A stretch of 64,000 nucleotides of DNA from Stenogyne calaminthoides (GCA_037126765.1 JBBCBC010000009.1:26062870-26126869), one strand, 5' to 3'; counted from the stretch's first letter, positions 21,333 to 33,226 are shown. Numbers and translations are program-made. Notes: generated from the sequence alone by a model not told the origin.

Positions 21333-23066
21333 GGTCAAGGCCAGTGTACTTGTAAAATTTCAGGTGAGTCATTAATAATGAGTTAAATTTTCTTTTTCAT
21401 AATTCCTGTGTTTAAACCCAGGGAGGTCGCATAGATGAAACATCGACCTCCCCCGGGAATGACTTTCGACATATTTGCGGCGAGATCGCCACACCTAGCG
21501 GTGTGATCCTCCCCTAACTTTATAAGACGACTAAGCGAGGTTCAATCTAAAATCGCAATGCCAATAAGACGAATGAACATACGCACAGATAATAGTCGCA
21601 TAAGGAAATCAAGTCGGCACAATAAAGGAAAGAAAAAGACAGATTTCATTAATGACAACAAGCCCGAAGGTCGGTACATTATAAGAGCCCGAAGGCTAGA
21701 TTACATCAAGCGGAAACCAAGATACATCATGATAACTGACGACAAATATTTTACTATAACCCAATATCCACGACTGGCAGACAACTTCGACTTTAAGGCA
21801 TGCTGATCAAAAGTATTGTTGGAGATGGGGTTCAACAACTTCTCAATCTCCTTTTTCTTATCGGGATTCTTGATGTCATCATTCTTAAGAATGATCAAGA
21901 ATCCCATCAGCAGCACCACTGACTATGTTCAAAGGTTGCCCACCTAATTGTTCTTTGGAATAACTTATTTGGTGAGGGTGTGGGCGACCCGCCTATCCGG
22001 ATCTTGAATTTGGTAAACACCTCCCCTAGAGGCCAGTTGTGGCCTGCTCTTCGGGAGGAGCCGCGTCGGACATCTCAGCTACCTCATTTCGTGCCCCAAC
22101 CTCATCCGTCTGAGTCTCGAGGACCACCTCGGAGTCTCCCGGCTGTGTCTCATCTGGATTGGGAGTGGGGTGCACGATCCGACTCTGATTAAGGAAGAAG
22201 GACAAATCAATGCTCAGATCTTCCAGATCTTTAATCTCCAGCACAATGTCGGAGGCAGGGGGAATTCGTAAACGAAGCGATCATTTCGGTCCACAATGTC
22301 GAGAGAGGTCGGCAGCGAGGGTTCTTCCGCGTAGAATAGCTCGGATAAGCGCCCTCAACCACCACGATATATAGGCGGTTAGCATTACGCTCTTGACACG
22401 CTTTAAAGTGTTCGTCTTTGGTGGCCAACTTCTCCCCAACCTCTACATCCTTGCGCATCGGCTCCGTCTTCATCGGGTCACGCCTCCTTCTCTCCCGAAA
22501 GCGGTCTCGGCTTCCTTCGGTGGCCCTCGAGCACCAAGGCCCCTTGCCAAGTCGACCTTAGCAACCTCCATTTCTTCGCACCTCATAGGCTGAGCTATCA
22601 ATGATTAATTCGCCAGGACACGAGAATCGTTTCGGTGGAAGGAGAAAAAGAACCGAAAAGAGTATCTTGAGGAAATTCTTTTCAAGAAGGCGATCTGAGG
22701 AAATAAGGTTTTCAAAACCTAATTCCCCTTTATTTATTGAAGAAGAGGAGGGGCCAAAATGAAATTAGCCAAAACTTCGCCCCTAACAACAAAAAAGACG
22801 CTGAGGGCTCGATGAAATCCACTACGCATCTCATTGGACAAAATGGCGGCACTTTACGTCATCATACCGCACGATATCATTTGAATCCTCGAGATCGGAG
22901 GGAAGTCTATCGCGATGATTCAGATTATCGAGGTGACTTTTCACCGCCCGAGGATAGTAAGTTCGCTCATAGGAGACTTTCCGGTCGGATGGTCACAAGT
23001 CGATTTAGTCCATGTGTCAAGCCAAGGTCCCTTCTCGGAACAAGAGACCTCAACTTGAGGGGCAAT
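21333..23066 (+). other. G2 3' non-coding region and purine tract
   Basis: About 1.7 kb lie between the integrase stop and the 3' LTR. Apart from the antisense remnant, no sense domain is seen. It ends with ACTTGAGGGGCAAT (23053-23066), the plus-strand primer. Confidence 0.7.
22026..22610 (-). pseudogene. Antisense coding remnant in the G2 3' region
   Basis: Between integrase and the 3' LTR, minus-strand frames read as Glu/Lys-rich, probably coiled-coil protein (VEVGEKLATKDEHFKACQER, 22473-22231) followed, after a frame break, by an acidic Pro-rich tail (VHPTPNPDETQPGDSEVVLE, 22244-22026). Tat/Retand elements are known to carry extra open frames here, sometimes antisense. The function is not known. 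It is broken by frameshifts, and no start is certain. Confidence 0.5.
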
Positions 23067-23723
23067 TGTTGTAGCATGGATAAAACCGACCTCCCACCTG
23101 GGCACGAAGGATCATAAACAATCCAACAAAGACTGCATGAAGCAACCTCGGCAAGGGGACCAAGGGATCAGCCCACGTAATTCCCACAAGACCAAACCTT
23201 CAAGTCACAAAGGTCGGTAACTCGGGTAGTCGGCAGTTCGGGAAGTCGCGATGCGATTTCCGCTTTATATCCTCAAGTCGGGAGCGACCTGCACCAGCCA
23301 TAACTATACAGTTTACGTGGTTAATAACAGCCCCCGACACGCCACTAATCCGCCCTCCACATCCGCTCCACGATTGGCGCACGCTGAAGATGGACGATTT
23401 CTGGCCTGTCAAGGTGAGATTAATGGTTCCCGATATTGTAGCCCTTTCATAGGCATTATTCCTTATGTAAATTCCCACCCAAAGGGTGGGAGTCATAGTA
23501 TAAATAGGCCACCACGGCCACCTCTGTAAAAGGTGGAACAACTTAGACTTCTAGGCATATACATACATCCCCTCCCTGGCTTGGACGTCTCCGGACATAG
23601 TCTGATTCCAAAGACGAACCGGGTCACCAACTTCTTTATCTCTTTCCCTGATTCGATTGCCTTTAGCATACGCATTTCATAATGATTATTGTTTAACTGA
23701 GTAGATAAAAACCAATTACAACA
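23067..23723 (+). repeat. G2 3' LTR
   Basis: Same length as the 5' copy, with the TATA box at 23499-23506 and the CCCACCC/GGGTGGG hairpin at 23474-23490, both conserved. Confidence 0.95.
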
Positions 23724-24223
23724 ACATGTCGAAGAACATGCTGAAAACTATGGTGTTCCTTCTAGCTTATTGCTCCCCTAGAAGTCCTTCAGCCATCGAC
23801 ATACATTCACCACATACCTTGCATCCATGCCAAACCAATGCACATGCGGTCCAACTAAAATTATCACATCCTCATCCATGGTAGTTGGGTATGCCAAAAG
23901 GATGTTCATTTCCTTCTAACAGGAAATAATTTTCGATCAAGCATAATGTTAGTTTCAAAAGCTATTTGCCGCAATCGCTCCACCTTGATCGATAATCCCT
24001 TGTGTAACCCAGATTGCATCATCACATTGATCTTTCCACCATATTTCTCTATGTCACCACTTCATGAAACTTGAACTCCTTGACATACCGTTTCTCCACC
24101 CCTAATTGAATAGTTGTCTCTCAAGAGACCCCCATACCTTCTCAAGAAATCTTTTCTGATGTGGAAGATCAGACTACGCTGCAACCACATAGCATACTCA
24201 GAATATCAAGAGACCTAACCCCA

Positions 24224-24236
24224 GGCTCTGATACCA
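24224..24236 (-). other. X primer-binding site
   Basis: On the minus strand TGGTATCAGAGCC begins two bases after the LTR. It is an exact match to the usual plant initiator-Met primer site of copia elements. Confidence 0.9.
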
Positions 24237-24238
24237 CT

Positions 24239-24602
24239 TATTGGGGCAACTCCATCTCCTATTCATACTAAGGGAAAAATGAAACAAACGAGAAATAAAC
24301 AAAGGAATAAAAATAACAATCAACAACACAAGAATTTACTTGGAAAACTCCAAAACCGGAGAAAAACCACGGACAACGAAAGAAACATCACTATATGATA
24401 AATTTATACAATCATACAGATTTTTCCTCTCTCGCTCGACACCCCTACACTATTACAAGTCTACATGACTCTCACCTTCTCACAAATATGAGAAAGGAAT
24501 TTAATTAGAATCAATCACTAGACTAAAGTGTATTGACCGGTGCACTTGTAACACTGACCCAAAGGCTCCTTATATAGGATTTGGAAGTCCCCTTTCTTTA
24601 TT
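24239..24602 (-). repeat. X 5' LTR, truncated
   Basis: Matches 14299-14660 with scattered substitutions, then diverges after CTTTATT at 24602. Gap-free similarity shows it is the partner of the 14299-14715 LTR. Confidence 0.8.
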
Positions 24603-25219
24603 AAATCTGAACTACATACGAAAGTTTATATCATGTTTTTCTTATGGACAATCACAGTAAAAATTATCTTGTATTACTAAAAGGAAATCTATCAAACTTG
24701 CTCTTAACTGTATTATTTTTTTACTTGAACTTTACAAGTTGAGATTCATTCAGCTACCTGAAAACTCTTCAATTAAATTTGAGTCCTTATATAATTATGA
24801 GCAAAATAAAATCTCATCGTACTAGTTTGCCCGAAGCAAATATGAACATTGAAAATGATAATTCTTTGAATGATGTACTAATTTTCCTGAAGCAAATTTA
24901 TTCAAAATTATGAGATGAGCGATTCAAATTATGATAAGTCGGATTTTGACTAATAACACATTCTCTTATGCAAATTAATTTATTTTTGAGGCTTGTGCAA
25001 AGAAAAAGTTATAGTACGACATTCTTGTACCAAAGTTGGAATTGTATCTTTTTATTTTTCTTGAACACAATTTATCAAGATACTTGTGGATTAATATAAT
25101 TTACCAGAAGCAAATATATTACCAATATTATTGAACTTAATTTTTTTTTTTTTTGGATTATTCAATAAAACCATTTGAATGGTTAATGCCGATAAAGTTC
25201 ACATAGATGACATTTAACG

Positions 25220-25840
25220 ATTATTATATGGGATTGAGAATTAAAGTGGAGCATTCAGTCCCTTACGTTCACATTTAGAATGGTTCAGCTGAATCACTAA
25301 TAGACTTCAGCAAATTAATTACTTGACCATAATTGCGGAATTCCAACTTATGTTGGGGGCATGAAATTTTACATGGTGCTACGGTAATTCAAATTCGACC
25401 CAATGCATATCAAGAATCCCCATTTTATAACTAGTTCTTAAGAACTAAACATTTCTCATCTGCAAATATTTGATTGTGTAATATTTGTTTCTATATCACT
25501 ACCACAATGTATCTCAATTCACGACCCAGTTGGCTGATTGCACATTTAACGAAGATCATTTCTCGGCATTAGGAGGAGATAATAATTTAAAATTAAATGA
25601 ATGTTGAGAAATTTCTTGGAATATAAAAGATCTTCAATATTTAAATCCACGCACTAGTCAAATTGAACTGGAAGTTCAAAAGATAATTATCTTGCAATAT
25701 TTAGCAAGTGATTTGCAAGATTAATTTACTAATGATAAAGAAGTGACTAAAGCACATACACTTGTTGTAAATGCACCACAAAAAGTAAATGTGCCAATTT
25801 TAGACAAATATATATGTTAATGCCCCTACATGCCAGAAGC
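25220..25840 (+). pseudogene. Y integrase C-terminal half
   Basis: The translation keeps VPYVHI-NGSAESLI (about 25258-25300; the Glu of the catalytic triad is in AES), CWGH-ILHGAT (about 25350-25385) and IRPNAYQKSP. Further on, a CTFNEDHFSALGGDNN-like stretch and VQKIIILQYLASDLQD occur with several stops. It would have inserted cDNA into the genome. Beyond recovery as written. Confidence 0.65.
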
Positions 25841-26169
25841 GTAACCCTTATTATGTAAGACATAAATCCGCGGTAATTACCAAAGCTAAAAAACATATTC
25901 AGTCACTCTTGAAGTCTCTTGAAGAGATTCTTCTCGAAGACGAAAATCCTAGTAATGAAGCACGTGCACAAAATAATCATAATACTAGGACAGCTGAATG
26001 GCCAGATCAAAATATTTTGGGAAATGGTGAAGATCTGGTTGATATAGAAAGTGATATGATTTTATAAATACAGGAGAAATGTATCATTGTTGTCGACAAC
26101 TTATTTACCGCCACAATTGCTCTTACTATTACAAATAAAAATTTGGATCCAGTACCGAAGTCAATTGTT

Positions 26170-26720
26170 GAGCCAGAAGCGCTTTGACTAGGTAAAATAG
26201 AAAGAAGCAATTGAGGTAGAGCTTGACTCACTAATATTTTTGGCTTTATCGTATATACACCAAGAAATGTTATCCCTGTTGGATATAAATGTGTATTTTT
26301 ACGAAAAGAAAATGAGAATAATAATGTAATGAGGTACAAAGCGAGATTAATAGCTCATGGGTTTTTGCAGAGACTCAATATTGATTTTATCAAATATATA
26401 CTCTTGTTAGGTATGAATAACGTTTCGCTACTTAATACCTCTGGCAGTAAGTAAACTAAATTTAGAAATGCAGTTGATAGACGTTGTAACCGCATGCCTA
26501 TATTGATCAATAGATGTCAATATTTATATGAAGATCCCTGATGGATATAAAATTCTTCATATGAGGAATGGTGAGAATCGTACTATGTACGATATTAAAA
26601 TTACAAAGGTCATTATATGACATAAAATATTTGGGTTGAATATTCCACGATCGACTCAACTAATTCCTCCCGAAGGAGGAATAAATAAACATTGAAATAT
26701 TTCCTTACGTGTTTAGAAAG
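26170..26720 (+). pseudogene. Y reverse transcriptase remnant
   Basis: Blocks seen include IPVGYKCVFLRKENENNNVM and RYKARLIAHGFLQR (about 26272-26370), then frame-broken LEMQLIDVVTAYLY-like and VNIYMKIPDGYK pieces (about 26460-26550). No YVDD box is readable; GDNLNIVGT near 26758-26785 marks its place. Confidence 0.7.
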
Positions 26721-26879
26721 AAATTATTTTGGTGGTGTTTGTATTGTCTCAATTTATGGTGATAATCTAAATATTGTTGGAACAAGTAAGGAAATTAAAG
26801 AAAATCAATTTAAATCTTAGAAATGGAATTTAAAATAAAACTTTGGATGAAACCAGACATTGTCTTGACCAGCAGATCG

Positions 26880-27460
26880 AACATCTCCCTAAAGGGAAAT
26901 GAATTTTTGTATACCAGTCGACTTACTTAGAGAAGGTATTGGAGAGATTTTATATTAAATCTCATCTACTTAGCACACTAGTAATTGTTCGATCCCTTGA
27001 AGGGGATAAATAAAAATTTAGACTTAAAGAAGATACATATGGCATGTTAGGACCAAAAGTTCCTTATCAGAGTGTTCTTAGTGCATTACTATGTTTTAAG
27101 AATTGCACCAAATTCGATATTGCATTTACATTGAGTTTTACTTGCAAGATTAATTTAGTGCTTCTCCTATAAGGAGACATTTTAAAACTTTAAAGCATAT
27201 GTTTAGTATCTTCGACGTTTGAAAGATTTTGATTTAAATACATTTATGATTCATGTGATAATGGTATATCTCTCATCATCCATTATGAGGAAAATGTAAC
27301 TTTTGTTGCCAATATGAATAATAGGAATGTTAAAGGGAACTTGACAAAGCATATATCCCCTAAATTCTTTTACCTACATGAACTCCAGAAGAGTGTGGAA
27401 GCATAATACAAAAGGCTTGGAAGACTATTGTCTTCAGGGAGAGCGTTTTGAAGATTGGGT
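26880..27460 (+). pseudogene. Y RNase H and pol C-terminus
   Basis: The readable pieces are MLGPKVPYQSVLSALLCFKN (27041-27100), FDIAFTLSF, NVTFVANMNNRNVKGN and LTKHISPKFFYLHELQKS (about 27336-27392). Together they match the RNase H and tail of copia elements with a TKHI...F.HEL motif. Confidence 0.7.
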
Positions 27461-27572
27461 TTAGAAGATCATTAGTTGTACTTTTTCTTGTTTTACTAAG
27501 TTTCTCTCTTTGAATTACTCTAGCGAAATTTTAGTTAGGCATGAACATCACGTCGTAATGTCCAAGGATGAG

Positions 27573-27850
27573 TGTTGTAAATACATCCTATTATTATGGA
27601 CATTACTTATTAATGTTAATATTATTAGTGGGCTTAATGCCGGCCACATGGGCATAAGACTGTTAGGGCTATAGCCCACTGTCTAGTATATATAAGGTTT
27701 TATCTTTGTATTGCCGAATAGAAATTACGGAGAAGAATGAGAAATCCTTCTGACTTGGTCGCCCCCAGATGTAGTCCTTTGTGACGAACTGGGTTAACAA
27801 ATTCTTGTTCTTAGTGTCTTTTATTTACGTTTATGATATAATTTACAACA
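27573..27850 (+). repeat. Y 3' LTR, 278 bp
   Basis: Starts TGTTGTAAATACATCC after the purine tract GTCCAAGGATGAG and ends AATTTACAACA. TATA-like TAGTATATATAAGG lies at 27687-27700, followed by the GATGTAG...GAACTGGGTTAAC block. Confidence 0.85.
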
Positions 27851-27963
27851 AAAATATTGTGATAATGAACTCTATTTTTTTAATATCATTATGCACAAAC
27901 TTTATTATTATATAACATATACACTATCTATTTAAAAAATACTTTAATTTTTAATTAATGATA

Positions 27964-28201
27964 CTCCCTCCGTCCCGTAGTCGATTGAACATTTTACTTT
28001 TTGACTCGTTTTTATTGAGCGAGTTGTTTATAGTATATGAAATGATAAAGTAACTTTTAAGGCATGGTATGATAGATGAGGGGTAACACTATCATACCCC
28101 ACCTTAAAAATCTCTTTATCATTTCAAATATTAATAAACAATTCGCTCGCTAAAATACAAGTCAAATATTGAATGTTCAAACGACTTTGGGACAGAGGGA
28201 G
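27964..28201. mobile_element. Stowaway-like MITE, 238 bp, TA duplication
   Basis: Terminal inverted repeats CTCCCTCCGTCCC and GGGACAGAGGGAG are flanked by TA at 27962-27963 and 28202-28203. The two halves are nearly complementary along their whole length (for example GAAATGATAAAGTAAC near 28038 against TCTTTATCATTTC near 28116), so the transcript would fold into one long hairpin. No protein coding. It would need a Tc1/mariner transposase in trans. Confidence 0.92.
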
Positions 28202-28203
28202 TA

Positions 28204-28464
28204 GTTTTTATGCATAAGCGTGATAGAGTTTGTGCATAACAATGATATGATTCATTTATAGATCTGGTTCACAGAAGTGTTACTCTAAATTTAAAGTATT
28301 TAATCTACTTATCACTCCGCCAAAATAATTTATATATATATAACAAACTCAAACATTAAAGATCGTATTATTACATAATTAAATATTATCAGAGAATCAA
28401 TATAAATGAATTGATTCCACATGTCTCTCCAACTTCAAGTTTTTAAAAGTGATGATGTTATTTT
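28204..28464. other. Short AT-rich spacer
   Basis: No gene or repeat end is visible between the MITE and C3. ATTTT at 28460-28464 is the expected left target duplication of C3; its partner is lost with the C3 3' end. Confidence 0.5.
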
Positions 28465-30014
28465 TGTTAGTGTTAGTGTCCTAGAGACAATCCCTTGTAA
28501 GGACATAATGCTAAGATGATATTTAGAATATGTTTAATATTATTATTTATTTAATATTAAATGTATGGCGTTACACTTATTAGAATATTATGTTTGATTG
28601 TTTGCATTTATTTTTATCTGTGTTACCATGAGTCATTGCTGTCATTGAGGTTGTGAGAACTCAGATGACTTAAACATGATTCTCAAATGACCCCGATCAA
28701 GGATCATCAAGAATGGGATATTGATGATGCAATTGAGATTGGTGTGCGATCTGCATCATACTCTTAGAGAGTGTAGTAAGATCTCACTTACTACGAGATA
28801 CTAGGTATCTCATGATGGATGCACAGATACCTTAGAGGGTATTGGTATACCCATCTGAGAAACCGTTTGATGTAGTTCCCCTATATGTGTCTACGGGTGT
28901 CTCGGTTAGTGGGAGCAATGTGATACTCCTTTGACTTGAGGTCAATACGCACGACATGTGTGCAGTGATGAACTTTGAGCATGACCGACGCTTGCACCCT
29001 TCCATGGGTAGATATGACTTGTATTGGGTTCATCACGAAGTACATGTGTGTGGTAGTTGAACCAAGAATGAGATTCATTGCTCAAAGTGGATTTAGAGAG
29101 AATACACCTCTTCTCATCATAATTGGATCAAAGTCATTAGCCAATGCACGTCAACTTGGACTTTATCGCCGAGTGTGACATAAGTGATCAATTAGTGATT
29201 AGAGATAATATGGTTAAGTTATTTGAATAGACACTTCATCATGTTCAAGGCTAATCGAGTATTTGTGAATGAAAGGAAGATATCGCAATAGCCCACATTA
29301 TAATTACAGGTAGTTGCACGTTTCTCGCAATATACTCATATATTGAGAATGTCGATTTATTGTCTAGGGTTCAATTAAGACCAGGTTAGTTTGACTAATC
29401 GCCGATATATGAGGGTACCTATGAGTCACACAACAAGTAATTCCCTTGTACAGATTATAGTTGGTTGATTAAGTATTAAATTGGATTTAATATTTAATTT
29501 ATGGATAATTAATTAATAATATATTAATTTGTAATTAATTATTATTACTGTTTAATTAAGTTAGATTTAATTAAATAGGAATCCCAAGATAATATATGGA
29601 ATATTATCGTAGGAAAATATATTTAGGGAAATCATATCTAAGAGATATGATTTGCAAGATTAGGAAATATATTCCTAATAAAGATTGCTTAATCTTTAAG
29701 TTGGGCTTCCCCTATATATAGGACATCCAAGAGATTCATTAATCACTACAAGAAAACCTAATTTCTCCATAAAATCTAGAATAGTATGAATTTTCCTAGC
29801 AAATTCCATCTCAAATTCAACGCTGACAAATCTGTGCAAGTCCGTACGTGGGGATTACGTGGATACCGTAGTAGAGGAAACTGCATACGAATTACTGTAA
29901 GATTCCTCATTATGATTATTCGTACTCGTTTATGCAATTAACTGTTCGTTGTTGGTGAACTATTAATTTATGTTGCGCATGTATTACGTGTTTACGTGCT
30001 TGTATATTCCAACA
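28465..30014 (+). repeat. C3 5' LTR, 1550 bp
   Basis: Starts TGTTAGTGTTAGTGTCC and ends GTATATTCCAACA. TATA-like CTATATATAGG is at 29712-29722. Very AT-rich U3 near 29460-29600. Related LTRs are at 47864, 49028, 54217 and 58684. Confidence 0.93.
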
Positions 30015-30015
30015 G

Positions 30016-30027
30016 TGATATCAGAGC
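30016..30027 (+). other. C3 primer-binding site
   Basis: TGATATCAGAGC follows the LTR. It differs by one base from TGGTATCAGAGC, the initiator-Met-type site. Confidence 0.85.
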
Positions 30028-32111
30028 TTCAAGCTCTTATTTAATTGCATAACTTATTTGATTTATGAAATTAAAATAAAAGATTTTTTTTTTAATAAAT
30101 CATTCTGTACGGTTCATTAGATGAACCACACAAATTAAATTATGTTTGGGGTTAGTGTCACATGATCCGTGTTATATATGTGTTTTTCCCCAATTTGTTG
30201 AGGACCCCTCGTCTCCACTGTTCATCGTCTTACTCGCGACTATAAGGTTTTCTGGGAATTCCTTCCCATCGCCTCCGCCATACGCTCTCTAGTTTTTGTG
30301 GGGGACTCGCGACGACGCTCGAGCCGACGGCCTCATGCTACAACTTGCGTCGATCGCGCGAACCCACGCCTCACGATGCGTCGATCGTCGTGCTCATTGC
30401 GATGGCGGCGATGTCTCTGGTCTCGTCTCTTTTCTCGGCGGTACGCCCTCAAATCGCTTTGATTCGCGGTGGTGCGCCACGGATTTGTCCCGATTTGTGT
30501 TGCTTATGCTTGAACGTCTTCGGGGCTTGACCGACGTGTCCGTCCCTATGTGATTCAAGGTGGCACGCCACCGAAATCGAGACGAACCAGTGGCGGCGCG
30601 CCGCCAAATCGATCGTCTTGTTTATTCTGGTTTTGACCCAGTTCGATTGAAGGGGGCCGCGGTTCTACGCGCGCTCCATCCCGGGTTTTTTATACTCACA
30701 ACGGTGAATCGCCTGCGCGCGTTAGGCGGCGGCGGCGACTCACGCCTGTACACTAACCGACCGCAGGTTTTTCTGATGGTTCGAGGCGTTTGCAGCGCCG
30801 ATTCGCCCTTGTGGCGATGAGGCAGTGGTGACGCCCTAACTCGCATCCCCCCTGCTGTTTCTTCGCCAATGTATTGATGAACATGCCTTGATTTTATTTT
30901 CTGAAACCCTTAATTTTTCGAAATTAATTGGATGGATTTCGATCAATTGATGCCTGTGATGTTGTTGATGCAACTGATTTGGTTTTTGGATTCAATTTTG
31001 AGTCGGATGCCTAAGATTACAGATTGGATGCTGTTCAATTTTGGGCTGTGATGTGGGAAGAAGTGGTTTTGGAAATTTAATTTCCGCCGGGGCCTTCTGT
31101 GCAATTTTGGAAATTTGCACCTAAGCCCCGTGACAGAATTAATTGAATAATAAATTAAGTTAAAACTCGTTTTGAAATTAAAGTTCATTTTATGATGAGT
31201 TTTAAAGGGTTGGACCTAACTTGATGAATTAAATGGATTAATTTATTTTTTAATAATTAGTTAATGATTATCGAATTTAAGTTTAAAATTGGATTTTAAA
31301 ATTTTAGTTTGATAAATTTTAATGATTATTAAAATCCCACTTGGCTAACCTATTTAATAATTCGTTAGCACGTTTTATGGTCCGCATTATAACTATTTGG
31401 GTAAGCGTATTTTTCGATAAATGTTGGACCGTATTAATTTTTTTTTTGAGATTTTACCATATAAATATTAGTTAAAAAAAAATCATGTTTGGTAAGGCGG
31501 TCTTACCAATAATTGCTCAAATGTGATATAGATTAGCATGTTGGATCTCGATTAAGCAACTAATACTCCACCTTTAAAATGATCCTCACTAAAATATGAT
31601 TTTTCATTAAATTGAAAAGATGTCTTCCATCAAAGTTAAAAGTAAACCGGAGGTTTCATTCCAATGAGTATTTAAGACCAAAGTCTTTTGCTCAGATCTA
31701 CATATAACGGGACTTTTATAGGGACGTTCAGGTCGCCGCTTGATGATTGTAAACTAACTCGACTTTGTTTCACCAGCCAAAGCAGGGAAACGAAAGTCGA
31801 GGGACATCCGATTGAACTAGGTTCAATCTTCAGGAAGTTGTAATATTGCAATTGGTTTGGAGACCTACTGGGTTTTATTATTACAATAATCACCAAAACA
31901 GATATTGCGATAATAAGAATGTGGATCTAGTCCATTACAATTTATATTTGATATAAATTTGTACTCTTTAGATGAGGTGCCGAAAGTATGTGAAAATAAT
32001 GGAACAAAGTAAACACAAAAGAAAGGCCACATTTATTTTGATTCTTTGAATATTGATCATAGGAATTATGTGTTTTAATTCTCATTTTATTTTATTTTCA
32101 GGTTTGTTGAA
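30028..32111 (+). other. C3 leader with GC-rich section 30190-30860
   Basis: A long untranslated leader. The GC-rich section contains several CGCC and CGGCGG blocks and short overlapping frames on both strands that show no domain. The rest is AT-rich and resembles the C5 leader at 49560-50330 (for example CAATTTTGGAAATTTGCACC at 31101-31120). Confidence 0.6.
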
Positions 32112-33226
32112 ATGAATAACTTATCACCGAGAAGCATTTTGAAGCGAACAAATGGGTGGGCCAATTTTTCTCAACTAAGACGTAAACGCGTGCATTTGGT
32201 CTTAAAGCAAAGAAAAGATTAAAGACGTGTTGGACACGCATGATCCTATTACTCCCGAAATTTGGTATTGAAGAGGTTGAAGCGTTTGTTGAATTGTTTC
32301 GAGAAAGCATCAAGAGGATGCTTCGTGAGGCTCGATGTCTTTATGTTGTTTCAAGATGACTCCCGAAAGTTGCAAAGGTAGCATGAGAAGATGCTCCCCT
32401 TCGAGATGCTCAAGCATCTGAAGGATCTCTTTGATTCGGAATCTCGTTCCAATATTTATGAAGTGATGAGAGATTTGTTCAGATGCCGGCTAGCTGAAGG
32501 AGGGAAGGTGTTCCCTAATGTTTTGAAGATGATTGGGCTAATTGAGAAACTTATTCGTCTGGGCATTGAGCTCAAAACCAACGTTGCTATTTACGCCATA
32601 CTTCAGTCGCTTCCCGATTCATATTCAAGTTTCGTTGTAAACTTTAATATGAATAAGACGGAATCGACCATGCCCGAGCTTCATAAGATGCTCAAGACTT
32701 TTGAGTCTTCCACTGCTAAGGACAAGCTCGTGCTCATGGTGAGTGCCTCTACTTCTTCTGCTCCGAAAGGAAAGAAGAAGTAAAGGGGCAAGGCAAAGAA
32801 GGGCTCTAAGCCCAACTTCCTCAAGCCCAAAGGTGGAATTTAAAAGAAGGAGAGGGTGGACAAGGATGTATGCCTCCACTGCAAGCAGAAGGGCATTTGG
32901 AAGAAGGACTTCAAGGTTCTTGCAGCTGAAAAGAAGACACAAGATGTCTCAGCCACTGGAACATGTATGTTTGTTATTGAGATAAACATGTCCAAAAATA
33001 ATACTAACTGCTAGGTATTAGATACTGGTTGTGGCTCACACATTTGTACTGATGTGCAGGGCCTCAAGGATAGCAGGGCAGTTAGGCCGGGTGAAGTCGC
33101 CTTATACGTTGGGAATGGAGCAAGAGTTGATGTTGAACGTGTTGGCGTTTATGTTTTAGATTTACCCTCTGGTTTTAGACTTGAACTGAATAATTGTTAT
33201 TTTGCTCCATCTATTACTCACAACAT
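32112..33226 (+). pseudogene. C3 gag and protease start
   Basis: Begins MNNLSPRSILKRTNGWANF at the ATG at 32112 and breaks early. The capsid core is open at 32391-32780: MLKHLKDLFDSESRSNIYEV, FRCRLAEGG and LQSLPDSYSSFVVNFNMNKT. A Lys-rich tail follows, then a damaged zinc knuckle, VCLHCKQKGIWKKDF (about 32869-32915), where the third and fourth ligands (His and Cys) are lost. The protease site VLDTGCGSHICTDV lies at 33015-33056 with DTG intact. The frame then runs into C2 at 33226 after CYFAPSITHN and resumes at 42325. Stops at 32782 and 32840 block translation. Confidence 0.85.

Larger units (their letters stand above)
14931..23723 (+). mobile_element. G2: complete Tat-type Ty3/gypsy element, 8793 bp, duplication ACATG
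   Basis: LTRs of 657 bp each (14931-15587 and 23067-23723) run TGTTGTAGC...TTACAACA, with ACATG at 14926-14930 and 23724-23728. The primer site starts TTGGCGCCG and the purine tract is CTTGAGGGGCAAT. Domain order is gag, protease, RT, RNase H, integrase, followed by a 1.7-kb 3' region with an antisense coding remnant. The RT and integrase type, long 3' region and primer site fit the Tat/Retand group. Stops and frameshifts disrupt gag, protease and RNase H. It inserted into X. Confidence 0.95.
14299..24602 (-). mobile_element. X: short non-autonomous copia-like element, split by G2
   Basis: Minus-strand element with an LTR at 14299-14715, a purine tract (CCAAGGTGGAGAT) just after it at 14716-14728, an internal region of only about 0.7 kb (14716-14925 plus 23729-24236), a clear primer site and a second LTR at 24239-24602. 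G2 splits it at an ACATG duplication. No gag or pol similarity is visible in the internal part, so it would depend on proteins from another element. The second LTR breaks off at 24602, losing part of U3. Confidence 0.8.
24603..27850 (+). mobile_element. Y: strongly decayed Ty1/copia element with 3' LTR
   Basis: Integrase, RT and RNase H blocks appear in order on the plus strand, followed by a purine tract and a 278-bp 3' LTR. Stops and frameshifts are dense and the DNA is AT-rich, as expected of an old copy. The left limit is unclear. 24603-25200 has no readable domain, and no 5' LTR is present, probably lost where element X is also truncated. Confidence 0.75.

Noticed and set aside
24224..24236. 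tRNA gene
   Set aside because: Only the 13 bases complementary to a tRNA 3' end are present, next to an LTR: a primer site.
28881..29178. Opposed frames repeated at 54439-54636 and 60401-60677 as a conserved small protein
   Set aside because: All copies are the same position in C3-family LTRs; the similarity is of LTR DNA, with stops and shifts between copies.
30296..30846. Several overlapping frames in the GC-rich C3 leader
   Set aside because: Frames overlap on both strands, have low-complexity composition, no domains, and lie between primer site and gag.
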